Assembly (NCBI RefSeq): GCF_039522165.1
Contig: NZ_BAAADE010000002.1
Span: 248,001-312,000, forward strand
Origin: Paenochrobactrum glaciei
Lineage (GTDB): Bacteria > Pseudomonadota > Alphaproteobacteria > Rhizobiales > Rhizobiaceae
Direction of reading: 5' to 3'
DNA length: 64,000 nucleotides
A program made the position numbers and the translations under genes. Every line of letters starts with the position of its first letter. Position 1 is the first letter of the stretch. This document shows, one piece after another, positions 7,434-16,867 of this stretch. The notes beneath the pieces are model-generated. The model was not told the origin of the DNA. It ran no database searches and saw nothing but the letters and a program-made list of their open reading frames with translations.

Positions 7434-7861
7434 TTGTCAGTCGGTTGGGCAGCCGCGCTTGTCATATGTCGAAAGACGGCAAGTGAGGAAAGTCCGGGCT
7501 CCATGGAGACACGGTGCCGGGTAACACCCGGCGAGGGTAACCTCAGGGATAGTGCCACAGAAAGCAAACCGCCCCGTCTCCGGTTGTGTCGTAACGGACA
7601 TAAGCGGTGACGGGGTAAGGGTGAAAGGGTGGGGTAAGAGCCCACCGCATTGCTGGTAACAGGAATGGCAAGGTAAACCCCACCGGGAGCAAGACCGAAT
7701 AGGGACGGCGTGTTGATTCGAAAGAATCAACAATCAGTTTCCGGATAGCCGTCCGGGTGGGTTGCACGAGGCGGGTGGCGACATCCGTCCCAGATGAATG
7801 GCTGCCACGTTGAGCTTATGCTCAGCCATACAGAACCCGGCTTACAGACCGGCTGACAATT
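7434..7861 (+). ncRNA. rnpB: RNase P RNA (class A)
   Basis: The catalytic RNA of RNase P, which trims tRNA 5' ends. The diagnostic P4 and flanking elements are present: GAGGAAAGTCCGGGCTCC near 7485 and ACAGAACCCGGCTTA near 7830. The ends pair as helix P1 (TTGTCAGTCGGT at 7434 onward with ACCGGCTGACAA closing at about 7859). Length is about 428 bases, usual for alphaproteobacteria. Exact termini are estimated from P1. A possible promoter (TTGTTG at 7398, CATTTA at 7422, 18-base spacing) overlaps the preceding terminator. Translated frames inside it are not genes. Confidence 0.96.
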
Positions 7862-8149
7862 TCTTTCCACGCTGTTTATTTGCGACCATTTATATTTCGT
7901 GAAAAATTATACAAAAAAATTGTGTGTATTCACATCGCAAACGGCTTTGCGCACCAAAAGGCTAACTCTTCATTAAGCTTAATGATGGATAACTAATTGA
8001 TGGGGACAGCCGCGCTTAAAAATGCCGCTTGTGCCTGATCAATTGCTCAATATGCCAATGCTTGCCGATGTGAAACGCCTTCAAACGACAGCAAAATCAT
8101 AGTTAGAGCCGGATTTGTTGGCGATAACGCAAAGGACAAGGGGACAGTG
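7862..8149 (+). other. Intergenic region before rsmH; no mraZ found
   Basis: In many bacteria mraZ sits directly upstream of rsmH. These 288 bases are too short for a full mraZ (about 430-450 bases), and I found no MraZ-like peptide in any frame. The upstream half is AT-rich and contains the palindrome TTAAGCTTAA (near 7975), fitting a promoter for the dcw operon. The octamer GGGGACAG occurs near 8003 and again just before the rsmH start. No classic TGGG-repeat MraZ operator is evident. Confidence 0.5.
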
Positions 8150-9199
8150 ATGGCGAACACAGACGCAAAACAGTCTCAGGCTGTACAGGCTGAAGGCGAT
8201 TATTCGCGTCATATTCCGGTGATGCTTCGTGAAGTGCTGGACGCTTTACAAGCTGACGAGAATGGTGTGTTTGTTGACGGAACCTTCGGTGCCGGTGGTT
8301 ATTCACGCGCGATCCTGCAAACAGGTGCGCGGCTGATCGGCATTGACCGTGACCCGACTGCCATTGCCAATGGCCGCTCCATGGAGCAGGAATTTGCCGG
8401 TCGTTTTACGCTGGTGCAAAACCGCTTTTCGCAATTGGGCGCTGCTATTGAGCAGGTGCTGGGCGAGGGCGAACAAGTTGACGGTATCGTGCTTGATATC
8501 GGTGTATCTTCCATGCAGATCGACGAAGCAGATCGCGGCTTTTCTTTTCAAAAAGATGGCCCGCTTGATATGCGCATGTCGGTTTCGGGCCCAAGTGCTG
8601 CCGATGTGGTCAATCGCTTGAAGGCAGGCGATCTGGCACGTATTTTTAATTTTCTGGGCGAAGAACGTCATGCCGGACGCATTGCGCGCATGATTGAAAA
8701 GCGCCGTGCAGTTGAACCTTTCAGCCGCACACTTGATCTTGCCAATGCGATTGAAACGCTGGTGGGGCGCCATCCTAAAGATCGTATTCATCCGGCAACC
8801 CGCGTGTTTCAGGCTTTGCGCGTTTATGTCAACGAAGAGCTGAACGAATTGGCAGATGCGCTGATTGCAGCCGAAGAGCGATTGAAGCCGGGTGGTCGTC
8901 TGGTGGTGGTAACATTCCACTCGCTGGAAGACCGTATTGTTAAGCGCTTCTTTGCTGACCGTGCCGGTGGAAGCGGTGGTTCGCGTCATATGCCGGAAGT
9001 GCATGAGCGGAAGGCCAGTTTTACATCGGTTGTGAAGGGTGCTGTTGGCGCCAGTGAAGAAGAAGCGGATCGTAACCCACGGGCCAGATCTGCAAAACTT
9101 AGAGCCGGAATGCGCACAGACGCGCCGTCAATGGCGGCGGACTATGCGTTGTTCGGTTTACCGAAATTGCCTGACACCCAAGACTTGAGCAGGAGTTGA
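8150..9199 (+). CDS. rsmH: 16S rRNA (cytosine1402-N4)-methyltransferase
   Basis: RsmH (MraW) adds the N4-methyl group of m4Cm1402 in the ribosomal P site, using S-adenosylmethionine. The SAM-binding motif FVDGTFGAGGYS lies near residue 43, and HIPVMLREVLDAL, GVSSMQID and VTFHSLEDRIVKRF are family hallmarks. From ATG 8150 the protein has 349 residues. GTG 8147 is an alternative start one codon upstream, but AAGGGG at 8138-8143 is better spaced for the ATG. It opens the dcw cluster; ftsL begins 4 bases after its stop. The enzyme has no direct wall role, but its place at the head of the cluster is widely conserved. Confidence 0.97.
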   Translation: MANTDAKQSQAVQAEGDYSRHIPVMLREVLDALQADENGVFVDGTFGAGGYSRAILQTGARLIGIDRDPTAIANGRSMEQEFAGRFTLVQNRFSQLGAAIEQVLGEGEQVDGIVLDIGVSSMQIDEADRGFSFQKDGPLDMRMSVSGPSAADVVNRLKAGDLARIFNFLGEERHAGRIARMIEKRRAVEPFSRTLDLANAIETLVGRHPKDRIHPATRVFQALRVYVNEELNELADALIAAEERLKPGGRLVVVTFHSLEDRIVKRFFADRAGGSGGSRHMPEVHERKASFTSVVKGAVGASEEEADRNPRARSAKLRAGMRTDAPSMAADYALFGLPKLPDTQDLSRS

Positions 9200-9203
9200 G
9201 CCA

Positions 9204-9602
9204 GTGCTGCGCACTTTTGACCTTATTCTGATTGCGGCAATGTTGGTGGCGGCGACCGTCACTTACAAAATTAAATATGACGCCGAAAAACAGATTGTTG
9301 TCATTAATAAACTCAAGCGTCAGATCGCATCTGAAAAAGATACGATCACGCTGTTGCGCGCCGATTGGAGCCTGATGACGCAGCCTGGCCGTTTGCAAAA
9401 TCTGGTAGATGTTTACGCCAAAGAACTGCATCTGCAAAATATTGATGCCAAACAGATTGTTCAGTTTAATGAAATTCCGGAACGACCTGTTGATGAAATT
9501 GAAAAACTGATTTCAGGTAGCGATACCGTGATGGCAAATAATGCGGCAGGCACTGATCCTATGTCGACGGGCAGTGTGAAGCCTTCAAGAACGAGGCAGT
9601 AA
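9204..9602 (+). CDS. ftsL: Cell division protein FtsL
   Basis: A 132-residue bitopic protein: a hydrophobic segment at about 4-22 (FDLILIAAMLVAATVTY), then a coiled-coil periplasmic part with the conserved LLRADWSLMTQPGRLQNLVD stretch typical of alphaproteobacterial FtsL. It joins FtsB and FtsQ in the complex that activates FtsWI at the septum. The start is GTG, with GGAG 8 bases upstream. Its place between rsmH and ftsI is diagnostic, because FtsL sequences are otherwise poorly conserved. The C-terminal 35 residues are polar and probably disordered. Confidence 0.93.
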   Translation: MLRTFDLILIAAMLVAATVTYKIKYDAEKQIVVINKLKRQIASEKDTITLLRADWSLMTQPGRLQNLVDVYAKELHLQNIDAKQIVQFNEIPERPVDEIEKLISGSDTVMANNAAGTDPMSTGSVKPSRTRQ

Positions 9603-9604
9603 GC

Positions 9605-11368
9605 ATGCGCTGGAGAGGCTCGAAAAAAAACAAAGCAGCAGCAACAGGCTATACTGACTTTTCTGCAGAAGGTCAGGAAGTGAAAGTTGCCGGTAATATG
9701 GCCTTTGACGGCAACCGCAAAAAACATGGCAACCGTGCCCGTAACCGTTTAATAATGGCGATGACCTGCTTCATCGGCATTTATGGCGTTATTGGTGGTA
9801 AGCTGGTTTATTTTGGTTTGCAGAGTGATCGCGAGGAAGTTTACCGCGCGTCATCTGCGCTTAACCTTGCGGCACGCCCTGATATTATCGACCGTAACGG
9901 TGAAATTCTGGCAACCGACATTAAAACGGCTTCGCTTTATGCGGAGCCAAAACGCATTGTCGACCCGGATGAAACGATTGAGCTTCTCTCGACTGTTTTG
10001 CCTGATCTTGATTGGGAAGCGACTTATAAAAAATTAAAAAGCGGTGCAGGTTTTGCATGGATCCAGCGCGGTCTGACCCCGCGCCAGCAAAGCCAGATTA
10101 TGGCGCTTGGTGTGCCGGGCATTGGTTTCAGAACTGAAACCAAGCGCTTCTATCCGGGCGGGCCCACCGCTTCGCATATTCTTGGTCTCGTTAATATCGA
10201 CAATCAGGGGATTGCCGGTATGGAGAAATATATCGATTCAGCAGGTTTGAGTGATCTGCGTTCTGCCGGTCTTGTGACCGAACAGAATTTGGAGCCGATC
10301 AAGCTGTCGATTGATATTCGCGTGCAGCATATTATGCGCGACGAGCTGGAAAAAGCGATGCAGAAATACCGTGCGATTGCCGCCGGTGCTGTTGTGTTGA
10401 ATGTGAAAACCGGTGAAGTTCTGGCGATGGCCTCTTTGCCGGATTACGATCCGAATAATCCGGTCAATGCACTGGAAAAAGACCGTCTCAACCGTATGTC
10501 TGCGGGTACTTATGAGATGGGGTCGACCATTAAAACATTTACCACGGCGATGGCGCTCGATTCAGGCCTATTCAACCTGAACTCCAAATTTGATGCGACC
10601 CGCCCGATGGTGTTTGGCCGTCAAACCATCCGCGATTTTCATGGTAAAGGCCGTTGGCTGACATTGGCGGAAGTCTTTATTTACTCATCCAATATTGGTT
10701 CGGGTAAAGAAGCAGACGCTGTTGGTATTGAAGGGCACCGTAATTTCTTAAAGCGTATTGGTCTGCTTGACCGCATGCAGACAGAACTGCCGGAAGTGGC
10801 ACGTCCTGTTGAGCCGCGCACATGGAAGAAAGTCCATTCGATGACCATTTCTTTTGGTCATGGTATGATGACAACACCATTGCAGACGGCAGTTGGTTCG
10901 GCAGCATTGATGAATGGCGGTAAGCTCATTCAGCCGACTTTCTTAAAGCGCACACAGGCTGAAGCGGATCAGGTAGCAACGCAGGTTGTTTCGCCAAAAG
11001 TCAGTGAAGATATGCGTTATCTTTATCGTCTGAATGCGGAAATCGGTTCGGGGCGCCGTGCGGAAGTTAAAGGCTACCGCGTTGGTGGTAAGACCGGTAC
11101 AGCGAATAAGGTGGTGAACGGTAAATACGCTAATGATGTGCGCTTTAACGCGTTTCTGGCGGCTTTCCCGATGGATGATCCTACCTATGTGGTTTTGACC
11201 ATTATTGATGAGCCAAAACCGGAAGAAGGCATGTATAGCGCGACCGCCGGTTTGAACGCTGCGCCGATGGTTGCAAATATTATTCGTCGATCTGCATCAT
11301 TTTTGGGTGTAAAGCCTGATTTTAAACAGGATACCACTTCAACAGTCGTCTCATATGGTAATGACTGA
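9605..11368 (+). CDS. ftsI: Peptidoglycan D,D-transpeptidase FtsI (PBP3)
   Basis: The septal class B penicillin-binding protein crosslinks new peptidoglycan at the division site. The 587 residues comprise a basic cytoplasmic tail, one membrane helix (about 50-72, LIMAMTCFIGIYGVIGGKLVYF), a PBP dimerisation domain, and a transpeptidase domain. Active-site motifs are seen in order: S307-T-I-K310, the SSN triad in YSSNIGSG, and K496-T-G498. It begins 2 bases after ftsL and works with FtsW, encoded later in the cluster. No PASTA repeats are present, as expected for a Gram-negative. The N-terminal cytoplasmic part is rather long and basic, which is usual in Rhizobiales. Confidence 0.97.
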   Translation: MRWRGSKKNKAAATGYTDFSAEGQEVKVAGNMAFDGNRKKHGNRARNRLIMAMTCFIGIYGVIGGKLVYFGLQSDREEVYRASSALNLAARPDIIDRNGEILATDIKTASLYAEPKRIVDPDETIELLSTVLPDLDWEATYKKLKSGAGFAWIQRGLTPRQQSQIMALGVPGIGFRTETKRFYPGGPTASHILGLVNIDNQGIAGMEKYIDSAGLSDLRSAGLVTEQNLEPIKLSIDIRVQHIMRDELEKAMQKYRAIAAGAVVLNVKTGEVLAMASLPDYDPNNPVNALEKDRLNRMSAGTYEMGSTIKTFTTAMALDSGLFNLNSKFDATRPMVFGRQTIRDFHGKGRWLTLAEVFIYSSNIGSGKEADAVGIEGHRNFLKRIGLLDRMQTELPEVARPVEPRTWKKVHSMTISFGHGMMTTPLQTAVGSAALMNGGKLIQPTFLKRTQAEADQVATQVVSPKVSEDMRYLYRLNAEIGSGRRAEVKGYRVGGKTGTANKVVNGKYANDVRFNAFLAAFPMDDPTYVVLTIIDEPKPEEGMYSATAGLNAAPMVANIIRRSASFLGVKPDFKQDTTSTVVSYGND

Positions 11369-11434
11369 TTCGTGTCGGTAACAAATAAGTTACAGGCCAC
11401 GATGAGGCTGTAAACAAACAGGGTCTGGAACATT

Positions 11435-12895
11435 ATGAAGTTGAAAGAAATCGCGGCCTTCTCAAAAATTTTGAGCCCAAGATTCGTAGATGTCGTCATT
11501 ACAGGTGTGACATCAGACTCGCGTAAGGTTCAGCCGGGTTATTTGTTTGCAGCTCTTAAAGGCGTTAAAGCTGATGGAGGCCAGTTCATTGAAGATGCGA
11601 TTGCACGCGGTGCGGCTGCCATTATTACCGACACTAAACATAATGAACCTTTGAGTATTCCGCAGATTAAATCTCCTGATCCGCGTTTGGCATTATCACA
11701 GGCAGCTGCTGCTTTTTACAAGAAACAGCCGGATGTGATGGTGGCTGTGACCGGCACCAGTGGCAAAACATCTGTGGCATCTTTTACCCGCCAGATTTGG
11801 GAATATGCAGGTTTTGCTGCGGCTAATATCGGCACCACCGGCGTTTTCTCACCAACCCGCAGTGATTATAATTCACTGACCACACCTGATCCGGTGGAAT
11901 TACACCGTGTTTTGGCAGAACTTGCCGATGAAGGTGTGACCCATGCCGCAATGGAAGCTTCATCCCATGGTTTGGATCAGCGCCGTCTTGACGGCGTGAA
12001 GCTGGCCGCTGCTGCCTTCATCAATCTTGGCCGTGATCATATGGATTATCATGAGACCATTGATGATTATCTGTCTGCAAAAATGCGCCTTTTTACAGAG
12101 ATCTTGCCAAAAGATGCGCCTGCAATTTTCTATGCCGATGATGTTTATTCCGAACAGGCCATAGAAGCTGCGCGTGATGCCGGTTTGACTAATATTAAAA
12201 CTGTTGGCCGCAAAAGTGCTTTTATCAAGCTTAAGCGCTTGGAACATGAGCGTTTCCGCCAGCATCTTGAAGTTGCCGTCAATGATGAGATTTTTGAAGT
12301 CAGCCTGCCTTTGGCGGGTGAATTTCAGGTGACCAATGCTTTGATTGCAGCAGCTCTTGCCATAGAAACAGGTGTGCCGCCACAGGCCGCGATGAAGGCA
12401 CTTGAACGCCTCAAAGGTGCGCCGGGTCGCCTTGATCTGGTTGGTTCCACCGAAAATGGTGCGCTTGCTTATGTAGATTATGCTCATAAGCCTGATGCGC
12501 TGGAAAATGTGCTGGCATCGGTTCGCCCGTTTACCACTGGCCGCATCATTGTTGTTTTTGGTTGCGGCGGTGATCGTGATAAGGGTAAGCGCCCGATTAT
12601 GGGTGAAATCGCAGCGCGGCTGGCGGATGTGGTGATTGTGACCGATGATAATCCGCGCACTGAAGTGCCGGAAGTGATCCGTCAGGAAATCATGGCAGCG
12701 GCACCCAATGCGCAGGAAATCGGCGATCGTAAAAAAGCAATTCAGGCAGCTGTTGCGATGATGAATACAGGCGACACATTGATTGTTGCCGGTAAGGGGC
12801 ATGAAGAAGGCCAGACGGTTGGAGATCAGGTATTGCCGTTCTCCGATCATGCTGAAATTGCATTGGCGCTTCAGGCTCGTCAGAAGGAAGTATAA
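11435..12895 (+). CDS. murE: UDP-MurNAc-L-Ala-D-Glu:meso-diaminopimelate ligase
   Basis: MurE adds meso-diaminopimelate as the third residue of the stem peptide, using ATP, in the cytoplasm. The 486-residue protein has the three-domain Mur ligase layout: the ATP loop GTSGKTS near 107-113, the central-domain signature HAAMEASSHGL, and the DNPR motif at 405-408, which selects meso-DAP over lysine. The wall is therefore the DAP type normal for Gram-negatives. It lies 66 bases after ftsI and 2 bases before murF. Confidence 0.97.
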   Translation: MKLKEIAAFSKILSPRFVDVVITGVTSDSRKVQPGYLFAALKGVKADGGQFIEDAIARGAAAIITDTKHNEPLSIPQIKSPDPRLALSQAAAAFYKKQPDVMVAVTGTSGKTSVASFTRQIWEYAGFAAANIGTTGVFSPTRSDYNSLTTPDPVELHRVLAELADEGVTHAAMEASSHGLDQRRLDGVKLAAAAFINLGRDHMDYHETIDDYLSAKMRLFTEILPKDAPAIFYADDVYSEQAIEAARDAGLTNIKTVGRKSAFIKLKRLEHERFRQHLEVAVNDEIFEVSLPLAGEFQVTNALIAAALAIETGVPPQAAMKALERLKGAPGRLDLVGSTENGALAYVDYAHKPDALENVLASVRPFTTGRIIVVFGCGGDRDKGKRPIMGEIAARLADVVIVTDDNPRTEVPEVIRQEIMAAAPNAQEIGDRKKAIQAAVAMMNTGDTLIVAGKGHEEGQTVGDQVLPFSDHAEIALALQARQKEV

Positions 12896-12897
12896 GA

Positions 12898-14325
12898 ATG
12901 AGCCAGTGGCTGTGGACAGCTGATGAAATGGTCAAAGCAATGGAAGGGCGTCCTTTTGGCACCCTTCCAAAAGGCATTACAGGCATTTCGATTGATACCC
13001 GCACTCTGAAAGAGGGCGAGGCTTTTTTTGCCATTAAAGGCGATAAATTCGACGGGCATGATTTTGCCACCCACGCAATGGCCGCAGGTGCAAGCCTGAT
13101 GGTGGTTGCAGAAAAACGTCTGGCGGCTTTCGGCAACTTGCAAGTGCCGATGATTGTGGTTGAAGATGTGTTGGAAGCGCTGACCCGTTTAGGGATTGCT
13201 GCGCGCAAACGCTCAGAAGCGCAAATCATTGCCGTGACCGGTTCGGTTGGTAAAACCACCAGCAAGGAAGCTTTGCGCCATGTTTTGAGCCAGTCCGGCA
13301 CAGTGCATGCGTCCGTTGCATCCTTCAATAATCACTGGGGTGTACCGCTGACATTGGCGCGGATGCCGCGTGATATTGATTATGGCATTTTTGAAATCGG
13401 TATGAACCATCCCGATGAAATCCGCCCATTGGTGAAAATGGTGCGTCCGCATGTGGCGATGATTACGCTGATTGCGCCTGCGCATTTAGGCCAGTTTGCC
13501 AATCTGGAAGCGATTGCCGCAGCAAAGGCCGAAATTTTTGAAGGCATCGTGCCGGGCGGTTATGCGCTGCTTAACCGTGATGACAAGCGTTTCAAACAGC
13601 TGGAAACTTTGGCTGAAGAAGCCGGTGTTGAGCATGTTGTGACCTTTGGTGAAAATGTGCGCTCCGATTACCGTTTAAACAAAGTGGAACTGCATCCGAC
13701 TTATTCCGAGATTAATATGCGCATCGGCAAAAAAGATGTTGCTGTCAAAATCGGTGCGCCGGGTCGCCATATTGTGCAGAACATGCTGGGTGTTATCGGT
13801 GCAGCACATCTCGTTGGTGCTGATATGGATAAGACCATTGCAGCATTGGCTGATTTGCAGGCAGAAAAGGGGCGCGGTGCGACCTACAACTTGCGCATCG
13901 GCGATGGTCATTTCACGCTGATTGATGAAAGCTACAACGCCAATCCGACATCAATGCGGGCAGCCCTCGTGTTGTTACAATCTGTTGAGCCGCAGACAGG
14001 CGGTCGTCGCATTGCGGTGCTTGGCGATATGCTGGAGCTTGGCCGTCAGTCGGGCAAACTTCACGCTGATCTTGCGCGCCCGATTGTGGATGCGGATGTG
14101 AATGCACTTTATATCGGCGGCGCTGAAATGGCGGTGCTGAAATCTGCAATGCCTGTTGAAATTCATGTCGAATACGGGCAGAGCGTTGATGAATTATTGC
14201 CGGCTGTTCTCAATGATGTGCGTGCCGGTGACGTGGTGATGATTAAATCATCCATGTCGATTGCTTTTTCTAAAATTGTGAAAGCCCTGATTACCCGCTA
14301 CCCGCCGGTTGAGGCAGCGGAATAA
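12898..14325 (+). CDS. murF: UDP-MurNAc-tripeptide:D-Ala-D-Ala ligase
   Basis: MurF joins D-Ala-D-Ala to the UDP-MurNAc tripeptide, the last cytoplasmic peptide step. In this 475-residue protein, GSVGKTTSKE (about 116-125) is the ATP loop; FNNHWGVPLTLARMP and EIGMNHPDEI are typical MurF stretches; and IDESYNANPTSMRAAL marks the C-terminal domain. The start codon follows the murE stop by 2 bases, indicating translational coupling. The substrate dipeptide comes from Ddl, encoded later in the same cluster. Confidence 0.97.
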   Translation: MSQWLWTADEMVKAMEGRPFGTLPKGITGISIDTRTLKEGEAFFAIKGDKFDGHDFATHAMAAGASLMVVAEKRLAAFGNLQVPMIVVEDVLEALTRLGIAARKRSEAQIIAVTGSVGKTTSKEALRHVLSQSGTVHASVASFNNHWGVPLTLARMPRDIDYGIFEIGMNHPDEIRPLVKMVRPHVAMITLIAPAHLGQFANLEAIAAAKAEIFEGIVPGGYALLNRDDKRFKQLETLAEEAGVEHVVTFGENVRSDYRLNKVELHPTYSEINMRIGKKDVAVKIGAPGRHIVQNMLGVIGAAHLVGADMDKTIAALADLQAEKGRGATYNLRIGDGHFTLIDESYNANPTSMRAALVLLQSVEPQTGGRRIAVLGDMLELGRQSGKLHADLARPIVDADVNALYIGGAEMAVLKSAMPVEIHVEYGQSVDELLPAVLNDVRAGDVVMIKSSMSIAFSKIVKALITRYPPVEAAE

Positions 14326-14371
14326 ATTTAGGGAATAAATAAAAAATGATGCCTGTAAGGATGACCCGCCC

Positions 14372-15454
14372 ATGCTGATGCTTTTGACGTTTTTTGCTGA
14401 CCATGTGGCACCATTTAACGTGTTTCGCTACATTACGTTTCGTACTGGCGGCGCGATGATCACTTCGGCGTTGATCGTATTTTTGTTCGGTCCGCGTATC
14501 ATTGATGCCTTGCGTATGCGTCAGGGGCGGGGACAACCGATCCGTGCAGACGGCCCGCAGACCCATTTCAAAAAGGCCGGTACGCCAACAATGGGCGGCC
14601 TGATGATTATGACCGGTATTCTGGTCTCATCGCTACTTTGGGCAAATCTTTCCAGTGTTTATGTCTGGGTTGTGCTGATGGTGTCGGTTGGTTTCGGTGC
14701 TATTGGTTTCTATGATGACTATCTGAAAGTGACCAAGCAGACCGATAAAGGTTTTTCCGGAAAATCCCGTCTGGGTCTGGAATTTCTGATCGCCGGTGTG
14801 GCTGCATGGTTCATCATGAATGCAGGTCAGGAACCTTTCTCCTCATCGCTGACATTCCCGTTTGTGAAAACATTCGTGTTGAATTTGGGTCTGTTCTTTA
14901 TTCCGATTGCAGCCTTTGTGATGGTTGGTGCCGGTAACGCGGTTAACCTTACAGATGGTCTGGATGGTTTGGCGATTGTGCCGGTGATGGTGGCTGCGGC
15001 CTCTTTCGGCCTGATTGCCTATCTTTCCGGTAATGCGATTTTTGCTGATTATTTGCAGATCCATTTTGTGCCGGGTACGGGTGAACTTTCCGTAGTGCTT
15101 GGTGCCGTTATTGGTGCGGGTCTTGGCTTCCTTTGGTTCAACGCACCGCCTGCGGCTATTTTCATGGGCGACACCGGTTCGCTGGCTCTTGGTGGTATGC
15201 TGGGTGCCGTGGCTGTTGCGACCAAGCATGAAATCGTTTTGGCAATTATCGGCGGTTTGTTTGTGGTGGAAGCGCTCTCCGTTATTATTCAGGTTGGTTC
15301 GTTCAAGCTGACCGGAAAGCGCGTTTTCCTGATGGCACCGATCCATCACCATTTTGAGAAAAAAGGCTGGACGGAAAGTCAGGTCGTTATCCGTTTCTGG
15401 ATTGTGGCTATCATTCTGGCCATGATTGGTCTTTCAACCCTGAAGCTTCGCTAG
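14372..15454 (+). CDS. mraY: Phospho-MurNAc-pentapeptide transferase
   Basis: MraY moves phospho-MurNAc-pentapeptide onto undecaprenyl phosphate to form lipid I at the inner face of the membrane. The 360-residue polytopic protein has about ten hydrophobic segments and the family motifs: TPTMGG (near 71), the catalytic aspartate stretch YDDYLKVT, NAVNLTDGLDGLA, and the PIHHHFE loop near residue 330. AAGGA lies 10 bases before the ATG. The gap from murF is only 46 bases, so it is in the same operon. Confidence 0.97.
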   Translation: MLMLLTFFADHVAPFNVFRYITFRTGGAMITSALIVFLFGPRIIDALRMRQGRGQPIRADGPQTHFKKAGTPTMGGLMIMTGILVSSLLWANLSSVYVWVVLMVSVGFGAIGFYDDYLKVTKQTDKGFSGKSRLGLEFLIAGVAAWFIMNAGQEPFSSSLTFPFVKTFVLNLGLFFIPIAAFVMVGAGNAVNLTDGLDGLAIVPVMVAAASFGLIAYLSGNAIFADYLQIHFVPGTGELSVVLGAVIGAGLGFLWFNAPPAAIFMGDTGSLALGGMLGAVAVATKHEIVLAIIGGLFVVEALSVIIQVGSFKLTGKRVFLMAPIHHHFEKKGWTESQVVIRFWIVAIILAMIGLSTLKLR

Positions 15455-15463
15455 GCATTTGCA

Positions 15464-16867
15464 ATGATCCCGATCACCGCTTTAAAAGATAAAACCATTG
15501 CCCTTTTTGGTTTAGGGGGATCGGGTCTTGCGACGGCCAAAGCCATTGTGGCGGGCGGCGCGCAGATCATTGCATGGGATGATAATCCGCAAAGTGTTGC
15601 CAAAGCTCAGGCCGAAGGCATTGCAACAGGCGATCTGCGTCTGGCAGACTGGGGGCAGTTTTCTGCCCTTGTTTTGTCTCCGGGCGTACCGCTGACCCAT
15701 CCCAAGCCCCATTGGACAGTGCAGCTGGCTCATGAGGCCGGTGTTGAAATTATCGGTGATGTGGAATTATTTGTGCGCGAGCGTAAGCTTTTGGCGCCGG
15801 ATTGCCCGTTCATTGCCATTACCGGCACCAATGGTAAGTCGACAACCACAGCCCTGATTGCCCATATTTTGAAATCAGCTGGCCGCGATATGCAACTTGG
15901 CGGCAATATCGGCACTGCGATTTTGACCCTTGATGCTCCGGCAGCAAATAAGTTTTATGTGGTTGAGTGCTCGTCTTATCAGATTGATCTCGCACCATCG
16001 CTTAATCCAAGCGCCGGTATTTTGCTCAATTTAACGCCTGATCATCTCGATCGTCATGGTACGATGGAAAATTATGCTGCCATCAAAGCGCGGCTGGTCG
16101 CACAAAGTGATGTGGCGATTATCGGTGTTGATGATGATTATTGCGTGAAAATTGCTGATAGTCTGGCAGCAAAAACCGATAAACTTATTCGCATTTCAAA
16201 AGATAAGCCGCTGCAAAACGGTTATTTTGCTATAAAATCAGAGCTTTTCTATGCGCGTTCGGGTGATGTGCAATCACTCGGGTCATTGCAGTCCATCGGT
16301 TCGCTGCGCGGTAGCCATAATGCGCAAAACGCCTTGGCGGCAATTGCAGCTTGCATGAGTGTTGGATTGAGCTTTGCTGAAATTGAAGCTGGATTACAGA
16401 GTTTTCCGGGGCTTGCGCATCGCATGGAGCAGGTGGCCCGCCGCGGAAAGGTATTGTTTGTCAACGATTCCAAAGCCACCAATGCAGAAGCCACCGCACC
16501 GGCTTTATCTTCATTTGTCAAAAACATTTACTGGATTGTCGGTGGTGTGCCGAAAGCAGGCGGTATTGAAGCCTTGCGCGAATTTTTCCCGCGCGTTGCC
16601 AAAGCCTACTTGATCGGTGAAGCAGCGGCTGCATTTGCCGCCACATTAGGTAATGATGTTGTTTACGAAATTTCTGATACATTAGAGGTGGCCGTTAACC
16701 ACGCGGCGCAGGATGCAGGCGCTGATGCCGCCCATGAGCCGGTTGTGCTTTTGTCGCCAGCTTGCGCCAGTTTTGATCAGTTTCAAAACTTTGAAAAGCG
16801 TGGCGATGCATTTCGTGATTTCGTGTGGGCTTTGGCTGGCACGACAAAGATTGAAGGGGCAAACTGA
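15464..16867 (+). CDS. murD: UDP-MurNAc-L-alanine:D-glutamate ligase
   Basis: MurD adds D-Glu as the second residue of the stem peptide. The 467-residue protein opens with a Rossmann-like UDP-binding domain (IALFGLGGSGLATAK), then the ATP loop GTNGKSTT (near 122-129), the LNLTPDHLDRHGTM signature of the central domain and FVNDSKATNAEAT in the C-terminal domain. The final base of its stop codon is the first base of the ftsW ATG (TGATG), so translation of the two is coupled. Confidence 0.97.
   Translation: MIPITALKDKTIALFGLGGSGLATAKAIVAGGAQIIAWDDNPQSVAKAQAEGIATGDLRLADWGQFSALVLSPGVPLTHPKPHWTVQLAHEAGVEIIGDVELFVRERKLLAPDCPFIAITGTNGKSTTTALIAHILKSAGRDMQLGGNIGTAILTLDAPAANKFYVVECSSYQIDLAPSLNPSAGILLNLTPDHLDRHGTMENYAAIKARLVAQSDVAIIGVDDDYCVKIADSLAAKTDKLIRISKDKPLQNGYFAIKSELFYARSGDVQSLGSLQSIGSLRGSHNAQNALAAIAACMSVGLSFAEIEAGLQSFPGLAHRMEQVARRGKVLFVNDSKATNAEATAPALSSFVKNIYWIVGGVPKAGGIEALREFFPRVAKAYLIGEAAAAFAATLGNDVVYEISDTLEVAVNHAAQDAGADAAHEPVVLLSPACASFDQFQNFEKRGDAFRDFVWALAGTTKIEGAN

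Noticed and set aside
7346..7767. Several overlapping frames of 70-99 codons
   Set aside because: They lie in the rnpB sequence or its flanks and are artefacts of the structured RNA.
8000..8150. The two GGGGACAG copies as scars of an mraZ deletion
   Set aside because: A deletion between direct repeats would leave one copy, not two, so they do not explain the absence.
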